The notes: generated by a model from the sequence alone, not told the origin. A DNA stretch of 64,000 nucleotides from Demequina capsici (GCF_032102965.1 NZ_CP134880.1:1798001-1862000); one strand, 5' to 3'; shown: positions 1 to 9,482, counted from the first letter of the stretch. Numbers and translations are program-made.

Positions 1-13
1 GGAGGCGCGGCGG

Positions 14-1696
14 CTAGGCCTCGATGACGATGGGCACGATCATGGGTCGACGGCGCAGCTTCGTGCCGACGTACCGGCCGAGCACCCGACGCATCACCTG
101 CTGGAGCTGGTGGGTGTCCGTCGACCCGTTCCTCGCCGCATCCTCGAGCGCCGCCTTGATCTGCGGCAGCACGGCATCGAACGCCGAGTCGTCCTCGGCG
201 AGACCGCGTGCGTGCACCTCGGGACCGGTGATGACCTTGCCGTTCGAGGCGTCCACGACGGCGAAGACGGACACGAAGCCCTCCTCCGCGAGGATGCGAC
301 GGTCCTTCAGCTCCGTCTCGGTGATCTCGCCCACCGAGGAGCCGTCCACGTACACGTTGTGGTGCTCGATCGCACCGACGATGCGCGCCTTGCCGTCCTT
401 GAGGTCGATGACGACGCCGTTCTCGGCGAACATGACGCGCTCGGCCGGGATGCCGGTCCGCATCGCGAGCCGCCCCGACGCGAGCAGGTGGCGCACCTCG
501 CCGTGGATCGGCATCACGTTCTTGGGACGCAGGATGTTGTAGCAGTACAGCAGCTCGCCGGCGCTCGCGTGACCGGAGACGTGCACGCGCGCATTGCCCT
601 GGTGGACCACCGTGGCGCCGATCCTCATGAGCAGGTTGATCACGCGGTACACGGCGTTCTCGTTACCGGGGATCAGGGACGACGCGAAGATCACCAGGTC
701 GCCCTCGCCCACCGTGACCTTGTGGTCCCCTGTGGCGATGCGGCTGAGCGCGGCCATGGGCTCGCCCTGGGAGCCCGTCGACATGTACACCACCTGGTGG
801 CCAGGCATGTTGTCGGCGTGCTTGGGGTCCACGAGGATGCCCTCGGGCACCGTGAGGTAGCCCATCTCTGCGGCGAGGCCCATGTTGCGCACCATCGACC
901 GTCCGACGAACGCGACCTTGCGGCCGTGCGCGTGCGCGGCATCGATCACCTGCTGCACCCGGTGCACGTGGCTCGCGAACGACGCCACGACGATGCGCCC
1001 CGTCGTGCGGGCGAACAGGCCGTCGAGCGTGGGCCCGATCTCCACCTCGGACGTGGTGAAGCCCGGCACCTCCGCGTTCGTGGAGTCCACCATGAAGAGG
1101 TCCACGCCCTCCTCGCCCAGGCGGGCGAAGGCGCGCAGGTCGGTGATGCGACCGTCGAGCGGCAGCTGGTCCATCTTGAAGTCGCCGGTGTTGAGCACCG
1201 TGCCCGCGCTGGTGCGGACGAAGACCGCGAGCGCGTCGGGGATGGAGTGGTTGACCGCGACGAACTCCAGGTCGAACGCGCCGATCTGCTCGCGACCGCC
1301 CTCCTTCACGGCGAGGGTGATCGGGGTGATGCGGTGCTCCTTGAGCTTCGCCTCGATGAAGGCGAGCGTGAGCTGCGAGCCGATGATCGGGATGTCCTGC
1401 CGCATGCGCAGCAGATAGGGCACGGCGCCGATGTGGTCCTCGTGACCGTGCGTGAGGACGATCGCCTCGATGTCATCCAGGCGGTCCTCGAGGTACGTGA
1501 GATCCGGCAGGATCAGGTCGACGCCGGGCTGGGCCTCCTCAGGGAAGAGGACGCCGCAGTCGATGATCAGCAGCCTGCCTTCGAGCTCGAGCAGGTGCAT
1601 GTTGCGCCCGACCTCGCCGAGGCCGCCGAGCGGGATCAGACGGAGGGTGCCCGGCTCGAGCGCGGGCGGGGCTGACAGCTCAGGGTGGAAGTTCAT
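14..1696 (-). CDS. rnj: Ribonuclease J
   Basis: A 560-residue metallo-beta-lactamase/beta-CASP ribonuclease, acting in the cytosol in mRNA decay and rRNA maturation with endo- and 5'-3' exonuclease activity. The zinc motif HGHEDHIG is at residues 83-90, after the typical N-terminal PLGGLGEVGRN. Length fits the family. The start is the ATG at 1694-1696, which overlaps the dapA stop in an ATGA; an upstream extension in the same frame lies inside dapA and looks non-coding. Translational coupling to dapA is therefore likely. Family assignment is firm; substrate range is inferred. Confidence 0.96.
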   Translation of the reverse strand: MNFHPELSAPPALEPGTLRLIPLGGLGEVGRNMHLLELEGRLLIIDCGVLFPEEAQPGVDLILPDLTYLEDRLDDIEAIVLTHGHEDHIGAVPYLLRMRQDIPIIGSQLTLAFIEAKLKEHRITPITLAVKEGGREQIGAFDLEFVAVNHSIPDALAVFVRTSAGTVLNTGDFKMDQLPLDGRITDLRAFARLGEEGVDLFMVDSTNAEVPGFTTSEVEIGPTLDGLFARTTGRIVVASFASHVHRVQQVIDAAHAHGRKVAFVGRSMVRNMGLAAEMGYLTVPEGILVDPKHADNMPGHQVVYMSTGSQGEPMAALSRIATGDHKVTVGEGDLVIFASSLIPGNENAVYRVINLLMRIGATVVHQGNARVHVSGHASAGELLYCYNILRPKNVMPIHGEVRHLLASGRLAMRTGIPAERVMFAENGVVIDLKDGKARIVGAIEHHNVYVDGSSVGEITETELKDRRILAEEGFVSVFAVVDASNGKVITGPEVHARGLAEDDSAFDAVLPQIKAALEDAARNGSTDTHQLQQVMRRVLGRYVGTKLRRRPMIVPIVIEA

Positions 1697-2586
1697 CGTG
1701 TCATTCCTGCGGCCTCGAGGGCCGCGGTCAGGGTGTCGTACTCGGCCTGGGTGGCGGGCAGGAGCGGCAGGCGCATGGCGCGGCTGTCGATCACTCCGGC
1801 CCACTGCACGGCAGCCTTGGCGCTGACGGCGCCGGGGATGGCGAACATCGCGGAGACGACGGGAAGCAGTGATTCGTGGATGCGCTGGGCCTCGGACTCG
1901 TCGCCGGCGGTCCAGGCGTCGATCATGGCCTTCGTCTCGCGCGCCGCGATATGCGCGATCACGGAGACCGTGCCGACGCCGCCGGCCCGCAGGAAGTCCA
2001 GCGTGAGACCGTCGTCGCCGGAGTACCAGGCGAGACCCGTGCGCTCATGGCGTGCCTTGCCCGTGGCGACGTCGCCGGTCGCGTCCTTGACCGCGACCAC
2101 GCGAGGATGCGTCGCGAGCTGGTCGTACGCCCAGTCCGAGATCGCGAGCGAGGTGCGCCCCGGGATGTCGTAGATCATCGCGGGCAGCCCTGTTGCGCCG
2201 AGGATCGCGCGGAAGTGCGCGACCACGCCTGCCTGGGAGGGCTTGGAGTAGTAGGGGGTGAGCGCCAGGATGCCGTCGGCGCCGGCCTCCTCGCCCTGCT
2301 CCGCCATGCGCACGGCGTGGGCGGTGTCGTTGGAACCGGCGCCCGTGAGGATCATGACGTCCGGCCCGACGGCCTCGCGCACCGCCTTGAGGAGGTCGAC
2401 CTTCTCCGGCGCGTGCGTCGTCGGCGCCTCGCCCGTGGTGCCCGACAGCACGAGACCGTCGGAGCCGCGGGAGACGAGCCAGCGCGCGAGCTTCTGCGCG
2501 CCCTCGAGGTCGAGGGCACCTCCCTCGTGCAGCGGCGTGACCATGGCGGTCAGGACAGTGCCGAAGGGACGTGCAGGATCAGTCAT
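1693..2586 (-). CDS. dapA: 4-hydroxy-tetrahydrodipicolinate synthase
   Basis: Condenses pyruvate with aspartate semialdehyde, the first committed step of the DAP/lysine route that feeds peptidoglycan. The 297-residue TIM barrel shows GTTGEAPT near residues 49-56, Tyr139 in the IYDIPGR motif and the Schiff-base Lys167 in VAVKD. It is first of a two-gene unit with rnj through a 4-base overlap. It is divergent from thyA, with an 89-base gap that must hold both promoters. dapB lies 4 kb away. Confidence 0.96.
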   Translation of the reverse strand: MTDPARPFGTVLTAMVTPLHEGGALDLEGAQKLARWLVSRGSDGLVLSGTTGEAPTTHAPEKVDLLKAVREAVGPDVMILTGAGSNDTAHAVRMAEQGEEAGADGILALTPYYSKPSQAGVVAHFRAILGATGLPAMIYDIPGRTSLAISDWAYDQLATHPRVVAVKDATGDVATGKARHERTGLAWYSGDDGLTLDFLRAGGVGTVSVIAHIAARETKAMIDAWTAGDESEAQRIHESLLPVVSAMFAIPGAVSAKAAVQWAGVIDSRAMRLPLLPATQAEYDTLTAALEAAGMTR

Positions 2587-2675
2587 AGGGCTAAACCTAC
2601 CGCGAGGGCGACGTGGCCCACCCCGCCAGCCGCGTCGTCGGACGAGCTGGGTGCCAGCGCCGTAGGCTGTGGTCC

Positions 2676-3479
2676 GTGACCGACATCCCCACGCCGTACG
2701 AGGACCTGCTGCGCGACGTGCTGGCCACCGGCACCGCCAAGGGTGACCGCACCGGCACCGGCACCGTCTCCGTGTTCGGCCGCCAGCTGCGCTACGACCT
2801 CTCGCAGGGCTTCCCGCTGATCACGACCAAGCGCGTGCACGTGCGCTCGATCGTCGGTGAGCTGCTCTGGTTCCTGCGCGGCGACACGAACGTCCGCTGG
2901 CTGCAGGAGCGCGGCATCACCATCTGGGACGAATGGGCGGACGCCGACGGCGAGCTCGGTCCCGTGTACGGCTACCAGTGGCGGTCGTGGCCCGCGCCGG
3001 ACGGCAGGCACATCGATCAGATCGCGGAGGTCGTCGAGCAGATCCGGACGAACCCCGACTCGCGTCGTCTCATGGTGTCCGCGTGGAACCCCGCTGACAT
3101 CCCCGACATGGCGCTCGCGCCGTGCCACGCGATGTTCCAGTTCTACGTGGCCGACGGACGCCTGTCATGCCAGCTGTATCAGCGCAGCGCCGACCTCTTC
3201 CTCGGAGTTCCGTTCAACATCGCGTCGTACGCCCTGCTGACGCACCTGATCGCCGCCCAGACGGGGCTCGAGGTCGGCGACTTCGTGTGGACCGGTGGGG
3301 ACTGCCACATCTACTCCAACCACGTGGAACAGGTGGAGCTGCAGCTCAGCCGCGCGCCGCATCCCTACCCCACGCTTCATCTCGCCCCCCGTGACAGCCT
3401 GTTCGACTACGACATCGACGACGTGCGTGTCGACAACTACGTCCACCACCCAGGGATCAAAGCACCCGTAGCGGTGTAG
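2676..3479 (+). CDS. thyA: Thymidylate synthase (ThyA type)
   Basis: Methylates dUMP to dTMP using methylene-tetrahydrofolate. The protein is 267 residues when started at the GTG at 2676, matching the usual ~264. The frame is open upstream to 2613, but those residues do not look like the family. The catalytic nucleophile is Cys150 in [10 protein letters not shown], and the phosphate-binding region [13 protein letters not shown] follows at 169-181. folA begins 8 bases after its stop behind an AGGAGGA ribosome binding site, so the pair forms a dTMP/folate recycling operon. Confidence 0.96.
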   Translation: MTDIPTPYEDLLRDVLATGTAKGDRTGTGTVSVFGRQLRYDLSQGFPLITTKRVHVRSIVGELLWFLRGDTNVRWLQERGITIWDEWADADGELGPVYGYQWRSWPAPDGRHIDQIAEVVEQIRTNPDSRRLMVSAWNPADIPDMALAPCHAMFQFYVADGRLSCQLYQRSADLFLGVPFNIASYALLTHLIAAQTGLEVGDFVWTGGDCHIYSNHVEQVELQLSRAPHPYPTLHLAPRDSLFDYDIDDVRVDNYVHHPGIKAPVAV

Positions 3480-3487
3480 GAGGATCA

Positions 3488-4012
3488 ATGTCCGAGGACC
3501 GCGCAGCCATCCACGCCATCTGGGCTCAGGCCCGCGACAGGGCTGGACGGCCGGTGATCGGCCTCGACGGCGGCATGCCGTGGCATCTTCCCGGCGACCT
3601 GGCACGGTTCCAGTCGCTCACCCACGGCGCCGCGGTGATCATGGGCCGCCACACGTGGGAGTCGCTTCCCGACCGCTTCCGCCCGCTGCCCGACCGTTTC
3701 AACATCGTCGTCACGTCCCACGAGGCCCCCCACGGCGCCGCGAGCGCGTCCTCGCTGCCTGCGGCGCTCGAGCTGGCCGAGGCCGAGGACCCCGGCACGG
3801 ACGTGTGGGTGATGGGCGGCGCGCGGCTCTTCGCCGAGTCGCTGTTCGTGGCCGACACGATCGAGGTGACGATGATCGACCTGGAGGTCGAGGGCGACAC
3901 GTTCGCGCCCGTCCTGTCTCCCACCACGTGGGAGGTCGTGGCAGAGTCCGGGACGCAGACCGACGGCGACGGCCCCTCGTACAGGTTCGTCACCTACCAC
4001 CGCCGCGCCTGA
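3488..4012 (+). CDS. folA: Dihydrofolate reductase
   Basis: Reduces dihydrofolate to tetrahydrofolate with NADPH, regenerating the cofactor oxidised by the ThyA enzyme encoded directly upstream. The 174-residue protein has the PWHLPGDLARF active-site stretch with the acidic Asp37, the IMGRHTWESL cofactor-loop motif at 51-60 and the VWVMGGARLF glycine motif further on. The N-terminus (about 10-25) is longer and more Arg/Ala-rich than in E. coli, with IGLDGGMPW replacing the usual IGKDGxLPW. A strong AGGAGGA site sets the start. Confidence 0.95.
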   Translation: MSEDRAAIHAIWAQARDRAGRPVIGLDGGMPWHLPGDLARFQSLTHGAAVIMGRHTWESLPDRFRPLPDRFNIVVTSHEAPHGAASASSLPAALELAEAEDPGTDVWVMGGARLFAESLFVADTIEVTMIDLEVEGDTFAPVLSPTTWEVVAESGTQTDGDGPSYRFVTYHRRA

Positions 4013-4065
4013 ACGGCTCCACCGACCGGTCGGTGGCACTGCGCGCAGATGCCAGGATGAGCCTC

Positions 4066-4701
4066 ATGACCTGGGATGTGCCCACGAGGATCGTCACCGC
4101 ACGGCTCGAGATCCGCCGCTACACCGCCGCTGACGCCGAGGCGCTCACGGAGGTCGCCGCCCGCAACAGGGACCACCTGCTGCGCTACATGGTCTGGGCT
4201 GAGGCGGAGCCTCAGACCGTGCGCCAGCGGCTCGAGTTCATCGCGAAGGCGGGCGCGGAGTTCGACGCAGGCGTCGAGTACACGATGGGCATCTTCGAGC
4301 GCGCAGGCGGGGCGTTCCTCGGAGGGTCCGGATTCCATGTGAAGACAGCGCCCGTGGGCCATCTGGAGATCGGGTACTGGATCGACGCCGACCGTGAGGG
4401 TCACGGCTACGTGACGGAGGCGACTGCGGCGCTCGCCCGCGTCGCGCTCGAGCACTGCGGATCGCCGTACGTCGCGATCGCGCATGCTCCCACGAACGTG
4501 CGCAGCGCGGCCGTGCCCCAGCGCCTGGGCTTCACCCGGCAGCCAGGCACCGACAAGCCACGATGCACCGACGCGGGGTCGTCCGTCACCCCCGTCGAGT
4601 GGCACGCGACCGTGGAGACGCTGGCGGGCCCGGCGTTCGCCTCGCACCCCCGCCCGTCGCTCGAGGATGCCGACGGCGGCACGCTGACGTGGCACGCCTG
4701 A
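4066..4701 (+). CDS. GNAT-family N-acetyltransferase, RimJ/RimL-like
   Basis: A 211-residue acetyltransferase of the RimJ/RimL type that would use acetyl-CoA to acetylate an amine; the substrate cannot be read from sequence. The beginning TRIVTARLEIRRYTAADAEAL is the usual first strand, and GHGYVTEATAALARVA carries the acetyl-CoA loop. I chose the ATG at 4066 because AGGATGAG lies at a workable distance; an ATG at 4057 is possible. The C-terminal ~40 residues beyond the fold are variable. The azlC start lies 13 bases inside its 3' end. Confidence 0.85.
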   Translation: MTWDVPTRIVTARLEIRRYTAADAEALTEVAARNRDHLLRYMVWAEAEPQTVRQRLEFIAKAGAEFDAGVEYTMGIFERAGGAFLGGSGFHVKTAPVGHLEIGYWIDADREGHGYVTEATAALARVALEHCGSPYVAIAHAPTNVRSAAVPQRLGFTRQPGTDKPRCTDAGSSVTPVEWHATVETLAGPAFASHPRPSLEDADGGTLTWHA

Positions 4702-5381
4702 GGCTGGACCCGACGCGCCAGCAGGCGCTGTCCGTCTCGGTCGCCACCGGCGCGTACGGGCTCAGCTTCGGTGCCCTGTCGGTCGCCGCCGGTCTGGACG
4801 TGTGGCAGACGATGGCGCTGTCGCTGCTCGTGTTCTCGGGCGGCTCCCAGTTCGCCTTCGTCGGCGTGCTCGGAGCGGGCGGCTCCGCAGCGGCAGCCGT
4901 CGCCACGTCCACGTTCCTGGGCGTGCGCAACGGCTTCTACGGCGTCGCGCTCGCCGACGTGCTCCGCCCAGTGAGGGGCATTCGGCTCGCGTGGGGCGCC
5001 CAGGTCACGATCGACGAGTCCACCGCGGTCGCGCTGGCGCAGCCGCACGACGACCCTGAGGCGAGACGTGCCGGCTTCTGGTGGACAGGCGTCGGCGTGT
5101 TCGTGCTGTGGAACGCGATCACGGTGCTCGGCGCCCTGCTGGGCGAGCGCATCGGCGACCCCGCCGACTGGGGTCTCGATGCCGCCGCGGGCGCGGCGTT
5201 CCTTGGCCTCGTCTGGCCCAGGCTCGCGTCGCGCAGGGCACAGGCGGTCGCAGGCATCTCCGCGGTCGTCGCGCTCGCGCTCACGCCGGTCCTGCCCGCC
5301 GGCGTCCCGATCCTGGTCGCCGCGCTCGTCGGAGTGCTCGCCGGCTGGCGACCGTCCGCCCCGACGGAGGTCCCGGAGTGA
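4689..5381 (+). CDS. azlC: Branched-chain amino acid exporter, large subunit (AzlC family)
   Basis: Large subunit of the two-component AzlCD/BrnFE exporter, which moves branched-chain amino acids (and in some species methionine) out of the cell. The 230-residue protein is almost wholly hydrophobic, with the family signatures GLSFGALSVAAGL near the N-terminus and FSGGSQFAFVGVL around 43-56. The GTG start at 4689 overlaps the preceding acetyltransferase by 13 bases. Its stop overlaps the azlD start in GTGA. Substrate is inferred from the family. Confidence 0.9.
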   Translation: MARLRLDPTRQQALSVSVATGAYGLSFGALSVAAGLDVWQTMALSLLVFSGGSQFAFVGVLGAGGSAAAAVATSTFLGVRNGFYGVALADVLRPVRGIRLAWGAQVTIDESTAVALAQPHDDPEARRAGFWWTGVGVFVLWNAITVLGALLGERIGDPADWGLDAAAGAAFLGLVWPRLASRRAQAVAGISAVVALALTPVLPAGVPILVAALVGVLAGWRPSAPTEVPE

Positions 5382-5701
5382 CGCCGCACATGTGGACCTG
5401 GATCGCGATCGTCGCCGCGGGAGTGCTCGCGTGGCTCACCAAGGTCGCAGGCCACACCGTGCCCGAGCGGATAGTCCAGGATCCGCGCGTCCACCGCATC
5501 GCGGCCTTCGTCACCGTGGCGCTCCTCATCTCGCTGTCCGCCGTGCAGACCTTCACGACCGGGGCCCGGCTCACCGTCGACTCGCGGCTGGTCGCGATCG
5601 CTGTGGCGGCGCTCCTGCTGTGGCGCCGCGCGCCGTTCCTGGTGGTCGTCGTCGCCGCGGCCGCGACCGCCGCGGGCCTGCGCGCGCTCGGGTGGGGCTG
5701 A
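5378..5701 (+). CDS. azlD: Branched-chain amino acid exporter, small subunit (AzlD family)
   Basis: A 107-residue membrane protein with about four hydrophobic segments, the usual size and hydropathy of AzlD, partner of AzlC. The segment WLTKVAGHTVPERIVQDPRV between helices matches the family loop. The GTG start at 5378 overlaps the azlC stop by four bases, preceded by GGAGG, so the two subunits are probably made in fixed ratio. No regulator of the Lrp type is visible beside the pair. Confidence 0.88.
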   Translation: MTPHMWTWIAIVAAGVLAWLTKVAGHTVPERIVQDPRVHRIAAFVTVALLISLSAVQTFTTGARLTVDSRLVAIAVAALLLWRRAPFLVVVVAAAATAAGLRALGWG

Positions 5702-5782
5702 TCGAAGGCCGCGCTGCGCGCGAGCGCACCACGCCATGAACGCGGGTGCGTCTGTCATCCAGGACCCTGAGGCCCTAGTGTC

Positions 5783-6313
5783 ATGAGCATGAGCACACCT
5801 GCCTCCCCCGCAGACACCGTCCGCGCAGCCCGCCCCGGCGACGAGGCCGCGATCGCCCGCATCCAGGTCGAGTCCTGGGTGTCCGCGTTGGGTGAGCGTC
5901 TGGGGCCGCGGCGCCACACGGCGTTCGACCTTGAGGCTGTCGAGCAGGGGTGGAGGCAGGCGATCTCGGAGCCTCCGTCGCCCGGCCATCAGGTCTTCGT
6001 CGCGCTCGGCGACGAAGGAGAGATCGTCGGGTTCGTCGCCTGCGCACCGCCGAAGGACCTGATCGCGCTCGAGATCGCGCCCGACCGCCGCCGCAGGGGC
6101 CATGGCTCGCGGCTGCTGGCTGCCGCAGCCGATCACATGAGGTCGCACGGAGCCCGATCGATGCGCCTGTGGTCCCTCGAGAAGGACCGCGTGCGTGTCG
6201 ACTTCCTCAAGATGGCCGGATTCGCCGAGGCCGGCATGCGTCGTGAGCTCGACGGCCCCGGGATCACCATCCCTGAGCAGCTGTGGCACACCGACCTCAC
6301 GCCAGAGGCCTGA
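5783..6313 (+). CDS. GNAT-family N-acetyltransferase
   Basis: A 176-residue single-domain GNAT protein. After the start TVRAARPGDEAAIARIQVESW, typical of the fold, comes VFVALGDEGEIVGFVA (strands 2-4) and the acetyl-CoA loop RRRGHGSRLLAAA near 104-116. The end GFAEAGMRRELDGPG is characteristic of the family. It stands alone, convergent with the gene cluster ending at 6349. Two in-frame ATGs (5783, 5789) are possible starts. Substrate unknown. Confidence 0.85.
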   Translation: MSMSTPASPADTVRAARPGDEAAIARIQVESWVSALGERLGPRRHTAFDLEAVEQGWRQAISEPPSPGHQVFVALGDEGEIVGFVACAPPKDLIALEIAPDRRRRGHGSRLLAAAADHMRSHGARSMRLWSLEKDRVRVDFLKMAGFAEAGMRRELDGPGITIPEQLWHTDLTPEA

Positions 6314-6348
6314 GCCGCCGCGCACCACGGCACCGCCGCCCGTCCACG

Positions 6349-6816
6349 TCAGCTCCGGCGGCTCTCCTCGCGGAACAGGGACGCCGCGTGGCTCAGCGCA
6401 CGACGCGCCATCCGCTTGTCCCCCGCGGCCTCGTACGCGAAGCCGACCTCGAACCAGGCGGACCAGTCGTCGGGGCGCGCCTCCGCGCCGGCGCGTGCTC
6501 GTTCGAACGCGGCGTGCGCCTGTGGCGACGGCTCTCCTCGCGACGACGACCGGCTGCCGCCCGCGAGCGGCAGCCGTCCCTCCAGCCCCAACCGATCGCC
6601 CATGCGCTGGACCGCGATCCCCAGCCGCCACTCCATGGCCAACCACCAGATCGCGAGCAGCGGCATCACGAGAAGTCCGGCGCCGATCCCCACCGCCACC
6701 GGGTCGCCGGTCTCCATGAAGGCGATCGCACGCTGGCCGACATACGCCGCGTACATGGCGAGGAGGACGGTCATCGCGACGGCGCCAAGGAACGCCGGCC
6801 GCCGCATCAGCCTCAT
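6349..6816 (-). CDS. Membrane protein with C-terminal TPR-like segment, coupled to dapB
   Basis: A 155-residue protein I cannot assign to a named function. Two hydrophobic helices (about 8-27 and 38-61) are followed by a soluble tail containing FERARAGAEARPDDWSAWF and a second helix pair resembling one tetratricopeptide repeat. The start at 6816 overlaps the dapB stop by ATGA, so it is translated with dapB. A small protein of this kind beside dapB recurs in related actinobacteria, as far as I recall. The stretch before 6816 in the same frame lies inside dapB and is not coding. Confidence 0.75.
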   Translation of the reverse strand: MRLMRRPAFLGAVAMTVLLAMYAAYVGQRAIAFMETGDPVAVGIGAGLLVMPLLAIWWLAMEWRLGIAVQRMGDRLGLEGRLPLAGGSRSSSRGEPSPQAHAAFERARAGAEARPDDWSAWFEVGFAYEAAGDKRMARRALSHAASLFREESRRS

Positions 6817-7556
6817 AGCGTCATGTACCCGTCGAGGCCGACGGTGAGCCCCGGATGCGCGGCGACCTTCCTGATGCCGAGCAGCACGCCGGGCATGAAG
6901 CTCACACGGTCGAAGCTGTCGGTGCGGATCGTGAACTGCTCGCCAGGATTGCCCATCAGGATCTCCTCGTGCGCGACGAGTCCACGCAGCCTGACCGCGT
7001 GCACATGCACGCCGTCGAGGACCGCGCCGCGGGCACCGTCCGGGTCCTGCGAGGTCGCGTCGGGAGAGGACGCCACCCCTGCAGCGGCGCGCGCGGCGGC
7101 GATGCCCGCCGCAGTGTGCCGCGCCGTGCCCGACGGCGCGTCCACCTTGTCGGGGTGGTGCAGCTCGACGATCTCCACGGACTCGAAGTACGGAGCGGCG
7201 GCGGCCGAGAGCTTCATCGCGAGCACGGCTCCCAGCGCGAAGTTGGGTGCGATCAGCACGCCGAGCTCGGGGCGCTCCTTCAGGTGCTCGTCCACGCGTC
7301 CGAGCGCGTCCGCGGTCCATCCGGTGGTGCCTACCACCGCGTGCAGGCCCGCCTCGATCGCCGCGTGGACGTTCGCCTCGGTGGCTGAGGGCACGGTGAA
7401 GTCGACGACGACCTGCGCTCCGGCGCGGGCGGCCATCGCCACCTCATCGCCCGCGTCCAGCGCGGCCACCAAGGTCAGGTCATCGGCCGAATCGACCGCG
7501 TGCACGGTCGTGGCCCCCATGCGCCCTGAGGCGCCCAGCACAGCGACGGAGATCAT
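6813..7556 (-). CDS. dapB: 4-hydroxy-tetrahydrodipicolinate reductase
   Basis: Second enzyme of the DAP/lysine branch, reducing the product of DapA with NAD(P)H. The 247-residue protein has the dinucleotide loop GASGRMG at 8-14, GTTGW at 76-80 and the substrate/catalytic motif ELHHPDKVDAPSGTA at 131-145, with the His133-His134 pair and Lys137. Its stop overlaps the next gene by four bases. Upstream lies the 3' end of the efflux operon, 45 bases away, on the same strand. Confidence 0.96.
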   Translation of the reverse strand: MISVAVLGASGRMGATTVHAVDSADDLTLVAALDAGDEVAMAARAGAQVVVDFTVPSATEANVHAAIEAGLHAVVGTTGWTADALGRVDEHLKERPELGVLIAPNFALGAVLAMKLSAAAAPYFESVEIVELHHPDKVDAPSGTARHTAAGIAAARAAAGVASSPDATSQDPDGARGAVLDGVHVHAVRLRGLVAHEEILMGNPGEQFTIRTDSFDRVSFMPGVLLGIRKVAAHPGLTVGLDGYMTL

Positions 7557-7601
7557 GCGTCGAGCGTACCGGGCACCTCAGGGGATGCGGTGCGTGCCGT
7601 C

Positions 7602-9482
7602 TCAGCCGGAGAACCCGGGCGGCGCTCCCCCGCCCGGCATCGTGCCTCCTCCAGGGAACTGACCCGTCGTGCTGGAACCCGTGCTCGAGTCCGAGCTGAG
7701 ACCCGACAGCAGTCCGCTCGACGAGTCGGAGGAGCTCGAGTCGCTCGACGTGATCGTCTGGGTGAGGTCGGCGAGCACGACCTCGTCGCCCTCGGACAGA
7801 CCTGAGGTCACCTCGGTGTACGTCGCTCCGATCGCACCTGTGGTGATCGATACCGTGCTGGCGGTGCCGTCGGAGCCGAGCACCTGGACGGTGGCATCGC
7901 CGGCCGCATCGGTGACTGCGGAGGTGGGCACGACGAGGACTCCTGTGGCGCCTGCCACCGTGATCTGCATACGCGTGGAGGCGCCGATGCGGATGTCGAA
8001 GCCGGGGTCGGGCACCGCGATCGACACGGCGTAGGCCTGGCTGTACGAGTTGCCCGAGTTCACGGTGCTCACGCTCGAGACGGTGCCGTCGACGACCTGG
8101 CCCGAGCTGGTGAGGGTCAGCTCGGCGGCCTGGCCGACGGCCAGGAGCTGGGCCTCCGTGAGGCTGACCGACAGCTGCACCAGGTACGTGTTGTCAGCCA
8201 CGAGGGTGATCACGGCCGAGGTGTCGTCGGCGCTGACCGAGTCGCCCTCGGCAAGCCCCACCGCGATGATCTCGCCTGCGACCGGAGCGCTGAGCTGGGC
8301 GTACTCCACCTGCTGCTGGGCGACGGCGAGCGCCGCTTCCGCTGCGGTGATGTCGGCCTTGTCGGCGAGGATGTCGGCGGCGGAGGGGACGGAGGCGGTC
8401 AAGCTCGACGATCCGCCCATCGAGCCGCCCGCCGCTGACGAGCCGCCGCTCGTGCTGCCGGTGTCGGGGGTCGTGCTCGAGCCGCCAGCCCCGGACGCCG
8501 CCCCGGTGCCTGCGTCGGCACCGGTGCCGGAACCGCCGCCGGAGGTGTCCGTGGTACCGGCGTCGGCCAGCGCCTGCTGATACGCCGCGACGGCGGCATC
8601 GACGTCCGACGCGAGCGTCATCAGCTCCGACTGCGCGGCGATCGAGCTCTGCGACGCCTTGAGCGCAGTCTGCGTCGCCGCCTGGCAGGCGGCGAGCGCG
8701 TCCGCCACGCTGGTGTCGTCGGACGAGCCGTCCGTGGCGCTGACGCTCGGGCTCGGCACGGCGCTCGGATCCGAGGAACCTGTCGCCGACGTGGCCGTGC
8801 TCGCTGTCGTGAACGCCTCGCAGACCGTCTGGGCATCAGCCGCAGCCGTCGAGGCCTCGTCGAGCAGCGCCTGCGCGGTGTCGTACTGCGCGAGCAGCGC
8901 CTCCTGTGCCGCGACGAGCGCGTCGTGCGCCGCCGTGACTGCGTCCGAGGCATCGGTGGTCGCGCCCGTCGACGGCGTGGCGGAGACCGCGGTCGTGACG
9001 CTCCCCGTGGTGTAGACGGCCGCGGTGACCGTGGCCGTCGCCGTGGAGGCACCGGCGGTGTACGACGCCGACGAGGTCGTGCTCGTGGTGGTTCCGGTGC
9101 TCTGGGCGTCGAGGTCGTCGGCGAGCGTCTGCTCCGCCTCGGTCAGCGTCTCCTGAGCCGAGGTGACCGCATCGTCCAGATCGGAGGTGTCGAGCGTTGC
9201 GAGGACGTCGCCAGCGGCGACGGTGTCGCCGACCGACACCGCCACCGAGTCCACGGTGCCGCTCGTCTGGAACGCCAGGTCGTACTGGCTGGCCGACTCG
9301 ATGGAGCCGGTGGCCGTGAGCGTCTGGGTGACGTCGCCGGTCGTGACTGTCGCGGTGCGGTACGTGGCAGACGAGGACGAGGCTCCCGTGAGGAGCACGC
9401 CAGCAACCAGTCCGCCGACCGCGACGGGCACGATCGCGAGCCGCCACGACCAGCGTCGCGCGAGATCCATGGCCTGAGTCAT
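7602..9482 (-). CDS. HlyD/MacA-type periplasmic-adaptor-like protein, long form (adaptor 2)
   Basis: A 626-residue membrane-anchored adaptor of the RND/MacA family. One N-terminal helix (about 14-34) is followed by a first biotinyl-lipoyl half (about 44-98: TLTATGSIES, VGDTVAAGDVLATLD). A very long Ser/Thr/Ala-rich helical region (about 105-390) comes next, then the second lipoyl half (LSAPVAGEIIAVGLAEGDSV), beta-barrel and a Gly/Pro-rich tail. The start ATG shares one base with the stop of the lipoprotein gene (TGATG). It is the last gene of the operon starting at 13662 and the second adaptor in it. The central region is far longer than in typical MacA (~370-400 residues in total). Function in export is inferred. 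Confidence 0.85.
   Translation of the reverse strand: MTQAMDLARRWSWRLAIVPVAVGGLVAGVLLTGASSSSATYRTATVTTGDVTQTLTATGSIESASQYDLAFQTSGTVDSVAVSVGDTVAAGDVLATLDTSDLDDAVTSAQETLTEAEQTLADDLDAQSTGTTTSTTSSASYTAGASTATATVTAAVYTTGSVTTAVSATPSTGATTDASDAVTAAHDALVAAQEALLAQYDTAQALLDEASTAAADAQTVCEAFTTASTATSATGSSDPSAVPSPSVSATDGSSDDTSVADALAACQAATQTALKASQSSIAAQSELMTLASDVDAAVAAYQQALADAGTTDTSGGGSGTGADAGTGAASGAGGSSTTPDTGSTSGGSSAAGGSMGGSSSLTASVPSAADILADKADITAAEAALAVAQQQVEYAQLSAPVAGEIIAVGLAEGDSVSADDTSAVITLVADNTYLVQLSVSLTEAQLLAVGQAAELTLTSSGQVVDGTVSSVSTVNSGNSYSQAYAVSIAVPDPGFDIRIGASTRMQITVAGATGVLVVPTSAVTDAAGDATVQVLGSDGTASTVSITTGAIGATYTEVTSGLSEGDEVVLADLTQTITSSDSSSSDSSSGLLSGLSSDSSTGSSTTGQFPGGGTMPGGGAPPGFSG

Noticed and set aside
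4937..6646. 569-codon minus-strand frame across azlC, azlD and a GNAT gene
   Set aside because: It overlaps three well-supported plus-strand genes and has no recognisable domain.
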